Shown piece after piece: positions 11,288 to 22,290 of a stretch of DNA of 64,000 nucleotides. Below the pieces are notes generated by a model that saw nothing but the letters and a program-made list of their open reading frames with translations, did no database searches and was not told where the DNA came from. Every line of letters starts with the position of its first letter. Positions within the stretch are counted from its first letter, which is position 1. The translations under genes were made by a program, and so were the position numbers. Source of the stretch: Cryptomeria japonica (taxonomy: Eukaryota > Streptophyta > Pinopsida > Cupressales > Cupressaceae); NCBI RefSeq assembly GCF_030272615.1, contig NC_081406.1:462240072-462304071 (forward strand), in the 5' to 3' direction.

Positions 11288-12397
11288 ATGGAAAGTCTGA
11301 TGAAGCAACTTGAAGGAGCTCTTACTGACTATGATGCAGAGAAGTTGAAAAATATCAAATTAGAAGATGATTTAAAAGTAGCTCAGGACATTATTCAGGC
11401 ACTTCAAGAAAATCTTACTATTATAGGGAATAAGAGAAGAGAACTTTGTGAAAAATTGCAAAATGAGAATGATGAAAAGGAATCACTAAATGATATGATA
11501 AGCAGATTGAAACAAGAGATCATGACAACAAAAAATGAAATGCAGGATATGACTATGAGATTTTGCAAAGAGATTGAGGACAGAAAGAAGAATGAAGAAT
11601 AATTGACCAAAAAACTAAGTGATGCAGCAAATGAGAACACAAGACTTAGCTATGAAAATGACATGTTGAAGACAGATCTGATGCATACTCAAAATGACTT
11701 GAATGAACTAATGAGACAAAAAGAGATCTTGGAAAGGGAATTGGAAACTGCAAATCAACACAAAGAAAAATTCAAGAAAAGCTCAGAAGAACTTGGTACC
11801 TTATTGAAGAATCAAAAACCCAAAGGTGACACTTCTAGAGTTGGATTTGAAGTTGGAGAAAGCTATGGTACTGCAAATACCCAGGATCAAAGAAAACCAG
11901 TAAGACCCTCTAATACTTACAAATTCAATGGAAAATGCTTTAACTGTAATAAATATGGTCATAGGGAAAATGAATGTAGATCTAGGAATTATCAGAACAT
12001 CAATCCTCCCACCGGTCAATGCACCAAATGCAACAAAATTGGTCATAACTCTGAAAATTGCAAAATGAATGTAAGATGTTATGTTTGTGGAAGATTTGGT
12101 CATTTATTAAATAAATGCAGAACACAAACTGGCATAGGTTATGGGAAATCTATTCAGAAAAATAATTTAACTTGTTATGCATGTAACAAGATTGGTCATA
12201 TTGCTAAATTCTATAGAAGTAAAGGTACACTGGTAGATAACAAAACTACTAGCTTGAAAGGTAAAGAAAAGGTTGAAGATGTTAAGAAAGAATTTTCAAA
12301 GCAATGGATTAGAAAAGGTGATCTAAATATTGGGGTTGCTCCTCCACTAGTAGAACCAAAAAATGCTTCACCGGCAGGATGTTCTTCATCACATTGA
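11288..12397 (+). pseudogene. copy A Gag-like protein: coiled coil plus four zinc knuckles
   Basis: ATG 11288 opens a 370-codon frame with one internal TAA at 11600-11602, where copy C has Glu (GAA to TAA). Residues about 1-180 are a heptad-rich coiled coil (Glu/Lys/Leu/Asn). Residues about 215-310 hold CCHC knuckles: CFNCNKYGHRENEC, CTKCNKIGHNSENC and CYVCGRFGHLLNKC. A fourth, CYACNKIGHIAKFY, has lost its last Cys. Such proteins bind and package element RNA; the coiled coil presumably drives multimerisation. It lacks the usual long copia Gag core, and no protease follows. Copies B (28807-29943, minus) and C (51717-52781, minus) encode the same design. Confidence 0.85.
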
Positions 12398-12701
12398 AGA
12401 AAACTATCTTGAGGGTTTGGCAATTTAATGACACGTGCTATTATTCCCTCGGTTAGAGAAAAGAAGTTGAAAATCCTTCATTACCAGCAAATAAAGTTGA
12501 GTTAATACATTGCCGACAAACAATTAATGTGGTAGGTAGCAGAAAAGACTTTATAAAATAAGGTTTTTGGCTCCATTTCATTTCACTGTGAATTCAAACT
12601 TTCATAGAGCGCAAAGATTTCCGAGCTAAGGCATTCCAAGCAAAGAGGCAAAGCACTTCAGCAATTAATCCATCTAAAGGCAGAAAAAGGTATTTATCAC
12701 C

Positions 12702-15700
12702 ATGGCATCCTCCTCTACACCTGAATTCATAGCAGACCCTACAGTAGTCGAGTTATAAAATGACCTAGGCCCGTGTTTCAGCTAGTTCTCGAGGTAGCTA
12801 AGAAAGATGACAACACAAGTGCTTTTTCCCAAATTCCAAAGGGTGTTGTTTATGCAGAAGACCCTAGAATGTATATTCATTGCAACATAGAGGAACTAGG
12901 TGATGAAGAAATCAAAAACATGTATAAATCTGTTATATGTGACAATGTCAGAAATGTGAAACCTGAACATAAAATTGTTGAAACCCTAGGATTCATTGAA
13001 ATCCTCTGCATTCTTGAATTTTCCAAGGAAGTGGTTAGGATAGTTCTTAGCAGGGTACATGGCTCATTCTTTTGGCTTGACTTAGTGCATAAAATTACAA
13101 AGGTAGCTGTGAAAGCAGTAACAAGGTTACCTTCCATCGGTACGAGACCCGACAAAACCAAGAAGGTCTCCAATGACCTAGTAATGAAATTAACTGGTGC
13201 AACATCCGACAGAAGATCATTGAGGGTTAATGATGTGACCGATACAAATGTGAGATTCATTAGCATGATTCTAGGTTACAAAGCAACTCATGCAAATAGG
13301 CTTAACTCTATTTCCAGTTTATGCATAAAAAGTGCTTATGACATGGTTAAGGACAATGTAAAAATTGATATCTGTCAATGGTTAAAAGATGAGTTAATTG
13401 ACAATTTGGCAAAAATCAAGAAGGATAAGAAAGAAACCTTTAGATTTGGAAATTTTCTTGTATGCTTAATGTTACATATAACCAAACAGGCTCCCGGTAT
13501 AGGCTATAAGGATTTTAGATTCGACATACTGGTAGGAAGACAATTGTCTAACTTATTCAACAACATGGGTGAAAACAGATAAAAGAATATCAATGAGTAT
13601 TTTCAAGCACTAAATGCTAGAATGAATAAAAGAATCAGACTATCACAAGAAATTGTCAACAAATACAAGGATGATATATGCTTTGTAATCAAAAAGGATG
13701 AGATCTGGATAGAAGCAGTCATCCCAAGAACAATCTGGGTTACAGAGATGGGGTATGAAACAGATGACCACATAGTGGAAACTTATGCCAAAGAACTTCT
13801 GGAAGCCCCCAATGAACCAAAGGAAGAAGTATTTGGTAGTGCTGAGACCATCGAAAGTCAAATTCAATCTAAAAAGAGAGTAAAGAAAGTTGAGGCATTT
13901 GTGAGGAAAGGAACCAGGCAAGCAAAAGCTATAAAAGATGATGTATTAAAGAAAACCGGCATAACAGAAGAAGAGTTGGCAGCCCAACAGCCTGAAACTC
14001 ATCTATCACCGATAGATACCTCCTCAGAAGGAGATATGCTAGCAACTTTCAAAAGAGTTGTTAGGAAAAGAGACCCCTCACCAGTATCCACTCCTTCACC
14101 TAGAAGGACAAGACAGAAGCAACAAGCTGTGAGGTCTCCAGTCAAGAAAGCCACACCTAAGAAAAAGTTGACCCCCAAAAAGAAGAAGAAGATAAACACT
14201 GACTTGGCCCCTTTTGACATATTACTGAATGAGATCACAGAGGAAGGTAAATTGAAAAACATAGGGAAAATCTATGACACCCTATCAGATGATGAGAAAG
14301 GACAAGTTAAGGAAAGTGTTATATTACACATGGACATGTATAAAAAGTTTTTGATGCAAGTCCTAAATAAAATTCCTAATGAATTATATAAAAACTTGAG
14401 GCCAGAAGGCAAGGAATAGTTGAGTTGGATAGGAAAATTAAAATAGAAAAATTACTTGTAGTATACCCGGTCAACTCACCTAAGGAAATTGATGATTTGA
14501 TAGCTCAGGCCAACCGAATAGTTTTTTCCACTACACACTGACAAATATCACTAATGGCAGGTAGAGTGATTGAAGTTTCAAATGAAACAAAAGATGGCTG
14601 GGAAACATTCTTGGTTGAAAAAGAAAAGCAAGAAGAATATAGGAATCCCAAGCCCATTCTGGTATATCAAAAGGACAAAGGGAAAGGTAAAGTTGGTGGA
14701 CCACCAAGTATCAAGATTAGAGACAACTTACCCCCACCTCCTTTAAATACTCCACCAGTAAAAACAACAACTACAGAAGATCAACCAGTAGTTGAAAGCA
14801 TGGACATAGAGGATAATAATCCTAATCCTAAAGTCCTATATACTGTGAATGTTGATACTCAAAAAATCAACATAGTGGTAGATAAGGATACCACAGATAA
14901 ATCTGATAACAAAGAGCAACCAGCAACAGGAAACAAAGAGCAACCAACAGCAGATTCAAAGAAAAAGATGGAATCTGGAACACAAATAGATAAACCAACA
15001 GAGCTAAAGGCTCCAGAACAGATGCCACAGGTAAGAAATGATGCAGGAAAAATTGTGCTTAAAGAGATGGAGACACAAATAGACCTACCAGAGGTCAATA
15101 CCAGCATGGTCACTTCCACCGGCACTCAGTTTATTGGGTCACCATCAAATGTAACAGAGGTATTGCTCGAATCTATCAAGAAAATAACTGATTATAGCTC
15201 ACAAGCCTATAAAGCGATAGATGATTCAATTCTAGTTTTGAAATCAATAGCTCCCAATTGTAATATAGCCAACAAAGATTCTTTAGGTCAGTTGGATACA
15301 CTTTGTAAATATACTTTTGGAAATTTTGAGCAAACAAAGGTAGAAACTGTAAAGGAAAGTGTAGAAAAAGAGAAACAAAAATTCTTTGAGGAAGGAATAA
15401 AGAAGTGTAACAGGGAATTTGACACACTTCTATCGGAACTGTGCAATTTATTGAAAGAGTACAAAACTCTGTACAAAGACACCTATAAGATAAACTTTTT
15501 GACCATGGATGTAGACAAAAAGATGAGCAAGGTACAGGAAGAGATCAATAAACTTGCTGATAATTTTGTTAACTCACCTGATATATTATTAGTTTTTGAG
15601 GAAAAGATAACACATTTTGAGAAAGAATTGCTCAAATTAGAAAGAGAAAAAGAGAAACTAATAAACAATGCAAAAATTTTGAGATCTAAACTAAGTCCAA

Positions 15701-15906
15701 GATTGGACTATTTAGCATCTCTGCATAAGGAAATCTCAGAGGCACTAACACAGGGTAGCAAAACACAGATAGAGCACTTGCAGCAACTCACCAGTACAGT
15801 ATACAGAACTGAGATAGCAATAAAGGAGAGCAAGAAGTTTATGGATGGCATAAACTTAATTTTGGGAGATATTCTTCAGATAATAACTACCCAACTACAA
15901 GGTTGA
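12702..15906 (+). pseudogene. copy A second ORF (ORF2), unknown function, about 1068 codons
   Basis: ATG 12702 (MASSSTPEFIA) starts the frame, which shifts before 12773. It is open 12773-13582, then after one stop 13622-14419, shifts again, and is open 14554-15906. Copy C keeps the whole length in one frame, which defines the parent. Visible parts: an N-terminal globular region of about 390 residues (IEELGDEEIKNMYKS, RVHGSFFWLDLVHKIT, RFGNFLVCLMLHITKQ); a Lys-rich, nuclear-localisation-like stretch (KKATPKKKLTPKKKKK); a Pro/Thr/Glu/Gln-rich linker; and a C-terminal coiled coil of about 350 residues ending ITTQLQG. I see no signal peptide, membrane segment or catalytic motif. It might be an env-like or accessory ORF, or a captured gene; the N-terminal part might be distantly related to plant transposon-associated proteins (weak). 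Confidence 0.7.
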
Positions 15907-16084
15907 GGTTATGAATTGGTACAACTACAAAATCTACTAACCTTTGTCATTGATGCCAAAGGGGCAGTAGTAGATGAAAAAATTCAAAAAATAGGGATCA
16001 CATGCTCAGGGGCAGCTCTCACATTTTTGGTAACATTTTTTGGTCTACACATTTTTGGATATCTTTTTGAAATTTCTCATGAGT

Positions 16085-16176
16085 GTTGCCATCAATGCCA
16101 AAGGGGGAGATTGTTGGCATATGGACACTCCAATGAGACATTGTGTGTGATTGAAGGTTTTGTCATTGATGGCAAC
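16085..16176 (+). promoter_or_regulatory. copy A polypurine tract with enclosing inverted repeat
   Basis: The polypurine tract AAAGGGGGAGA (about 16100-16110) precedes the LTR start at 16112. Perfect 13 bp complementary arms GTTGCCATCAATG (16085-16097) and CATTGATGGCAAC (16164-16176) bracket it with a 66-base loop. In element RNA this could fold into a stem presenting the tract. Confidence 0.75.
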
Positions 16177-17027
16177 CTTGTAATCCTATGGCACCGACAA
16201 AGCATTACTCAGGCAACCTTACAATCCTATGGCACCGACAAAGCATTACTCAGGCAACCTTGCAATCCTATGGCACCGGCAAGACATTATACCGGCAAAG
16301 CATTACTCAAACAAAATAGTGCTCCGGCATCAACAAAATCAATCTACACCGGCACTGGCACAGAAGATGTACACTGGCACAAAAGGAAATATGTATACCG
16401 GCACAGAGGCCGACAAGATTTTTGATATGTAATATTTTGTTTATCATTGTAAGCCATCTTGGCAAATTTTAAAATGACTCTTGTATATAAAAGAGATCAT
16501 TGTAGGAATTTGTAGGATATGGATAGAAAGCAATAAATAAATTATAAGGTAGACCTAATGTGCAAATTGTAGGTCAAGGGTATATGTAAAGAACATAGCA
16601 ATAACCGGTACTGAATCTGGCATTGAAGATGCTATTGTAAAGCAGTACAGAATATTGGATTTGTGTAAATCCTCATTGTAAGTTAGTGTGACTTCTTATT
16701 GAGCAGTGAGCTCTAGGCAATTGGCCTTCCTGCATGTGCAGGCCCCTATTGTAAGTAATATTCTCTTATTGGCTAGTAAGTGAATATTGTGGGTCACAAA
16801 TCCCATCGAGGTTTTTCCCACACCGGGTTTCCTCGTTAAAAATCTTGTGTTATGGTGTTCTTTTCATGTGGATGCTTTTGATTCTGTTATTTGCATTAAT
16901 TCTTGCATACTAGTATACTATTACTTTATATTCTGCATATTTAGTTTTAGGAAAATTTCATTACCGGTCAGATACTGATTCACACCCCCCCCCCCCCCAC
17001 CTCTCAGTATCTGTGGGAACCCTAATA
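16112..17027 (+). repeat. copy A 3' LTR (916 bp)
   Basis: Matches 10309-11216 with scattered differences. It ends TA instead of CA (CCCTAATA). It has three U3 repeat units from 16172, a TATA box at about 16484, and a longer C run (16985-16998) than the 5' LTR. The chromovirus LTR resumes directly after it at 17028. Confidence 0.9.
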
Positions 17028-18196
17028 CTCAAAAATGTGAAAAAACAATTCTACAACAATATGTCCATACAGGACATCTTAACTAAGTCACAAAACCTTT
17101 AAATAGGCCACCCTCTTCCTTTTATAGGGTTGGAAGATATGAAACAAAGTCATTTTTTTCAATAAAAGGAGTACATTTTCTAGTTTTCATGGCAATTTGA
17201 ACTTGTTTTGAGTAATAGTCTATACTGTAGCATATTTTGTCCATACTGTACCTTCTAGGAATTCTTCCTAGTGGTTATCCAATTCTCTCCAAGTAATCTT
17301 TACATTGGTTTTCCATTTGCAAGTTGATTAGATAAAATTTCTTCCATTTTGTGTGCTGACTGCCCTATCAAGGGTTTGGGGTCTAAAAATATAGCAACTT
17401 GACTAATACAGGCCTAGGCTCCCACCAAATGGATTTGGTCAAGTTGGTATGCATGTATATAATGTACATAAGTTCCTTTTCTTCCATGGTTGTGATGGAA
17501 AATATGAGTTTGAGCACTTATTAGGCAGGTTGTCTAACTTGGCTAGTAATCTTCCTTTATGCTCAAAATTTGGATTCTAAGCATCAAGTGTTGAAAAAAC
17601 CATGGACAAAGGTATACACATATCCTAGAATATTTTTGAAGGGATTGGATCACCAAAATTTATCCATTTTTGCATTATAAAGTGTCACTGTTTGTAAAGG
17701 GCAGCAAACTCACTGTTTTGGGAAATATATTGGTTTTTGGCACCAAGATTGTCTTTGAAATCTTCTATGCATGAAGAATTCACCATACTTGTTCAAGGCA
17801 GAGTTAAATTATTGTTAAAAGGTTTATATATGCTTTGGTGCAGGCATTTTAGAAGTTCTAACCCTCCTTTGTGCAGAGATAACAGTGAAAAGATAGAAAA
17901 ACAGTGAAAATGACTGTTTTTGTCAACTTTTACAGCTAGTGTGCCAAGTGTTTGGAAAAATGACAAGTGGAAAGTGTTTGAACAGTGATCTCCAGGGTGT
18001 GGCAGAGCCCAATGGTCAATTTTAGGCCTTTTTTTGTGAAGGAGAAGTGTATTTAATAAAGCAAGCTTGAAACCCTACAAAAGTGCCATAAATAGCGGAC
18101 AGTCCTCATTTTGCATTGACAGAGGCCTAAACCATGAAAATCTATTAAGAACCATTTAAGAACCATTGAGTAGCTTCTCTCACAATCTCCCTATCA
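17028..18196 (+). repeat. chromovirus 3' LTR, second part
   Basis: Resumes after copy A with CTCAAAAATGTG and matches the 5' LTR from about 3505 to 4636. It then jumps to the last 40 bp, with a small intervening piece like 4838-4847. Relative to the 5' LTR about 0.6 kb is missing, apparently in two deletions with short shared sequence at the joints. It ends CTATCA at 18196. Confidence 0.85.
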
Positions 18197-18201
18197 TAGA
18201 T

Positions 18202-19236
18202 TGTATCCTATTTGCTTATAAGATTGGTTTTTGGTTCCGGCGAGGGTTTTATCGGCTGAGTTTTTGGTGGAGATCTTTGATAAATTGCATAAGTGGTGTT
18301 CATGTAGCTTCTAGTGGAGTTTGAGGATGTTGTTTGTGATCTTGTTTGAGACTTGGTAGTTAGAGATCATTACTAGAGCATGTGGACCTATACTAGGTCT
18401 CAGTTGATCTAGTTAGAGATCATTACTAGAGCATGTGGACCTATACTAGGTCTCAGTTGATCTATGTTATGGATCAACTTTAATGTAACGTGTGGATAGG
18501 ACCTATTGATGTATTTCCAAAATGTCTTATGTGTTGATATTTTTTGTTTGGTCTAAGGTGGACATGGTTTATAATTATGTAATTGGTTTATTGTCCGATA
18601 GCCATTTTGATTGTTTATGGTCAAGGCTTTATATATATAGATGTAAGATCTCATTGTAGATCATCATGGTTATTGTTAGAGGTCATGGTCAAGGAATGTA
18701 ATGTGCAAATAATATAATATCATTCAGGCAGAGGAGTTTGTCGATCATTGGAGATCAAATTGGCTTTATATAAGAAGATTTATTCATCCAGTATTGAGTT
18801 TAACCGGAATTGTACTCAGGCATAGGAGATTCTATCTTTTGCTATTCAACACTTCTCTAGATTGTAGTCTAGATTTATATATAGTTAGTGAGACTCTTTT
18901 TGTGATGAGCAGTGTGCTCTAGGTTTTTTACCTTTCTACAAGTCCAGGCCCCTTAATTGTAATTCACATACTTACTACAAAATTATTATCTCACTATGGG
19001 TAGGATTCCCATCGTGGTTTTTCCCTTTACCGGGTTTTCCACGTACAAATCTTGGTGTTATGTGGATGGTATTTATTTTGTGATTATTTTTTTTGCTTAA
19101 TTGGTGTATCTGCTATTCTGGTATTAATGTTTTCAGTTCTGGTATTAAAATTGAAATTTCTAATGGTTCCAGTAATCTGTGACAACTGATTCACCCCCCC
19201 TCTCAGTTGTCTTCCAATTATTTGAACTGTCTAACA
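18202..19236 (+). repeat. C1 3' LTR, second part
   Basis: Continuation of the C1 LTR after the chromovirus. It contains a perfect 53 bp tandem duplication (18358-18410 and 18411-18463), a TATA-like TATATATAG at about 18630-18640, and the shared LTR 3' module (GGTTTTTCCC, then TTCACCCCCCCTCTCAG). It ends CTAACA at 19236. Confidence 0.8.
18358..18463 (+). repeat. 53 bp perfect tandem duplication
   Basis: Two identical 53 bp units back to back, each starting AGTTAGAGATC and ending CAGTTGATCT, inside the U3 part of the C1 LTR. Identity suggests the duplication is younger than the LTR or has been homogenised. Confidence 0.9.
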
Positions 19237-20779
19237 AAAGAATACATTCTCTCTTCTAGTTCCCTATTGTGTTCATGTGTTGTATGAATTTCAAATTCTT
19301 AGAGTGTTCTAAACTTGTCTATTCTTAATGATTATGTGTATGATTTGATGGGTTGTATTTGCAACAAATGAATTAAATTTATGAAGAAATACTACAACAT
19401 AGGATGAACTAGTGTGAGTTTGAGTTAAGGTTTTATTTCTTCAGTTGAATGTTTATGCAAGGCATTTATGTTCAAATATCTTCACGGGATTGAAACCTAA
19501 ATCTAGTCCTACCACTTAACCATGAGTCATTGGCTATTTCTCTAGAGTGTGGGAACCTGTTGATTTGAGTACCAACACTCAGTTTATTTAAGATGAATAA
19601 AAGATATCATTTTTTGTCCTGATCTCATTTTGTTGTCCATTTGTTATATGAGTTTCATATGCTTACAACATTTTCAACTTGTCTTTTCAAATGAAAATGT
19701 ATGTGTGTTGATGGGTTTCATTTGAAGAAAATGAACTAAATTCTGTCAATAACATAATGTGTATGAATAAATGTAACATAATGTGTATGAGTTAATTGAT
19801 CATTCTATTGATAAATTGAATTGTTTTAACACTTAATTGTTGTTGTAATATCAATTGTATAAGAAAATGATTATTAATTCTATATTTAATTAACTTTTCC
19901 TTCTCTATGTATGAGTTTAATGTTCCTTTGTTTGAAACCCAATATCCTCTTGAGAAGAAGTCTTGGTCTTATGGATTCATACATGTAACATCTGACCTTT
20001 TCAATGAGTTGTGTTATGGTTACAATGAATGTACTTTGCAAGTCATTGGGCATTCAAATTTTTAAGAACAAGGCATCCTCATTTTAATCAATTAATATGC
20101 ATTAGTAATGGCATTGTATCACATACATAAAATCTTATTTCAAGGATATATCAATATCACATCGAGTTTGTTAACGAAATTACACTTCATCAAAATTTTC
20201 ATTATAACATGTTGTTGTAAAGGAAAGATAGAAAGAAATAATATAACATGTCATGTTATTGTGATTTATGTAATTTAATGTACTGTGTTAGTGTAATATA
20301 TGTAATATAGTGTATCATTATGCAATATAGGGACTAGTGGTGTGGTCTCTCTATTGATATTATTTTTGATATACATGGAGTGATTTCTAAATTCTTATTA
20401 ATAATACAGGATACATTGAAGTTTGACATGTAGGTTGTACATGCAAGAAAATAAAATAAAAATGGACCAATCTCACTTTAAATAAATATTCATTCACAAA
20501 AATTGTAGGAGAATACCAGAAATATAAATTTTGTCCACGAAAATATACCATCATGTCCCTCTGTAAACATAAATGTCAATGGTTTTATTAAAAACCATAG
20601 TCATACAACCAAGAAAGATAATACAAATTTATGGGAGAGACCTCCTCTGTGATGATAATCTTCTTTCAATCCTCACAAACCTCATCGGTGGGCAAGAACT
20701 ATTATGTCCCGTGAAGAGGTGCATATAATCCAGATTCACCAGATTGGTGGGAAAAAGGGCACTGGAGGCAACAACATCA
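19237..20779. other. AT-rich spacer, no gene seen
   Basis: Between the C1 LTR end and a possible exon. AT-rich with stops in all frames. I found no repeat structure or reading frame worth calling. Confidence 0.6.
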
Positions 20780-21078
20780 TCATCTGGGTGTGGTAGTCAT
20801 ACTGACCCCCTGCATGGATCTGAATCTTGGCTGATGGTGCACATTATGTGCACCCTCAGGAGAGCCACGAACTAGTTGACAAAGGGTCTGAAAACATGCC
20901 ATAGCACCCTATATATTTCGATCTATCTCCAAATATGCAATGAAAAAGAAGAGGTCTGTTATATGGACAATACAATATGTCTGGCCATTGTCATTTCTAT
21001 GTACGTCAACCCACCATAGAATACTAAGGTGAGCATGCATCCTCAGTCGTGCAGCCTTTTGGCTGTGCTCTTCCATAT
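20780..21078 (-). pseudogene. possible decayed exon, unknown protein
   Basis: On the minus strand a frame starting MEEHSQKAARLRMHAH near 21072 stays open for about 55 codons (through WWVDVHRNDNGQ and DLFFFIAYLEIDRN), has one stop, and continues for about 40 more codons. It is less AT-rich than its surroundings, which hints at former coding sequence. It lies on the same strand as, and downstream of, the MULE gene, so it could be a carried gene fragment or unrelated. Function not recognised. Confidence 0.3.
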
Positions 21079-21116
21079 GTCAGTGTAACCGACACATTCA
21101 TCCAACAAGAGCGCTT

Positions 21117-21275
21117 GTTATTTAACAATGGAATTCAATAAATGCAAAAAAAATTCCTACAATAAGCCTGTGAGTTATTTAACTAAACCATTCAATAATT
21201 GTAAGATATATTCATACAATAAGAGTCTTACTTATTTAACCATAGCATTTAATAAATGTGATACATAAAGATGCA
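21117..21275. repeat. diverged tandem repeat, unit about 60-65 bp
   Basis: Three degenerate units each contain TTATTTAAC, then CATT(C/T)AATAA and a CATACAATAAG-like tail. Visible by eye; not coding. Confidence 0.55.
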
Positions 21276-21960
21276 ATACTGAAAAATAAAGTGGCTGAAT
21301 CAAAATTACAACCTCCTCATGTTGTCACTGGTGTACATGGTTGTCATTGCTTTCTAGAAGGTGAACAAATATCTAAAAGGCACATGCTGAGAAAGATACA
21401 GTGTGTAACAACATTGGGGACAATAATACAAAGCATTACAACAATATTACAACAAACAAGTCTAGTCCATATTACGAAACATGTTGAGATTTAAAAAGCT
21501 AAACATGGAGTTAAGAAAAATGTAGTACGAAGGTAATGACAAACACATGGTTTAAAATATGATACAGATAAAATAGCGATCACCACCTCCCACATAAAGA
21601 GAAACAAAAAAGTTTCACGGTCAAAGCAACATAATGCGACGTGTTATTCATTGCAAAAAAATGTACCGCATGACCTCTATAGCACATCTTAGCTGTTGAC
21701 ACGAATATGAAATGTCATGTAGTTATCTGTAGATATGGAAGGCATACATAAATAATGTATATCCAAATTTGAAGCAATAATACCAATGTAGTGTTAGCGA
21801 GGGACATTTTGTGATCCTTGTTCGGACTGATCAAAGTCAAAAGCCAATTGTTGGTAAGGACTCCTCTGCCCAGATGTAGAGGGTGTAGTGACATTGTCAT
21901 GCCTATTTGTGGTTCACTTTCACCAACTGTGAGACAGAACTACTAAGTAAGCACATGCAC
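21276..21960. other. spacer, no gene seen
   Basis: Lies between the diverged repeat and the MULE 3' region. Short reading frames here have no recognisable motifs. Confidence 0.5.
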
Positions 21961-22290
21961 CATTGACATGTTTGGAAACCACTTAAACGTGACACACTTG
22001 TGTACCAACCTGTATTGACCATTTTGTCTTAAACATGGTAGATTATTGACCATTTTGTCTTTAACATAGCAGATTATTGAACTTTTTCATCTTAAACATG
22101 GTAGATTATTGACCATTTTGTGTTTAACATGCCAGATTATTGACCATTTTTATATTAAACATGGTACATTATTGACCTTTTTTGTCTTCAACATGGCATA
22201 TTATTGACCATTTTGTCTTACATGTGGAATATTATTGACATGTTTGGAAACCACTTAAATGTGACACAGTTGTGAACCAGCCTGTATTAG
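21960..22290. repeat. minisatellite, unit about 31 bp, between two direct repeats
   Basis: About seven imperfect units of the type GACCATTTTGTCTTAAACATG plus GTAGATTATT run from about 22012 to 22240. They are bounded by two copies of a roughly 55 bp sequence (ATTGACATGTTTGGAAACCAC...) at about 21963-22017 and 22233-22290. The array sits just 3' of the MULE coding remnant. Confidence 0.75.

Larger units (their letters stand above)
10309..17027 (+). mobile_element. pol-less LTR retrotransposon, copy A
   Basis: A 6719 bp element nested in the chromovirus 3' LTR. Order: LTR (10309-11216), primer site for initiator tRNA-Met, a Gag-like ORF, a second ORF of unknown function, polypurine tract, LTR (16112-17027). 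I find no aspartic protease, integrase, RT or RNase H motif in any frame, so it would need enzymes from another element. The LTR 3' module, primer site and polypurine region resemble those of copia C1, so a SIRE-like copia element is the likely helper (inference). Copies B (24243-30931) and C (47024-53781) share the same plan. Confidence 0.88.
3135..18196 (+). mobile_element. Ty3/gypsy chromovirus nested in C1 LTR
   Basis: A complete but dead gypsy element in copia C1. The order is 5' LTR (3135-5269), tRNA-Met-type primer site, gag, protease, RT, RNase H, integrase and a C-terminal chromodomain (to 9912), a G-rich tract, then the 3' LTR (9935-18196) split by copy A. LTR ends are TGGTGC and CTATCA. 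Flanking 5-mers CAGAT/TAGAT differ by one base, fitting an aged target-site duplication. The chromodomain, and RT-RH before integrase, place it among plant chromoviruses (established order for Ty3/gypsy). The exact clade is not determined. Confidence 0.88.
1..19236 (+). mobile_element. Ty1/copia element C1, 3' part, host of nested insertions
   Basis: The window opens inside the integrase region of a copia element. Integrase, reverse transcriptase and RNase H remnants follow in copia order, then a polypurine tract at about 2886-2897 and a 3' LTR starting TGTTGGCC at 2899. The LTR is cut at 3134 by a gypsy element and resumes at 18202, ending CTAACA at 19236. The 5' LTR and gag lie upstream of the window. 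The RT end (ELLKKFGMGDSKPVS) and RNase H end (HYDNSAAIDIS, DIFTKPLP) look SIRE-like; that lineage call is from memory of the family and was not aligned. Every coding block carries stops or frameshifts, so the element is dead. Confidence 0.85.

Noticed and set aside
15916-16425. Open frame running from ORF2 end through the polypurine tract into the copy A LTR
   Set aside because: It crosses the PPT and LTR boundary, which no element protein does; chance openness plus the U3 repeat.
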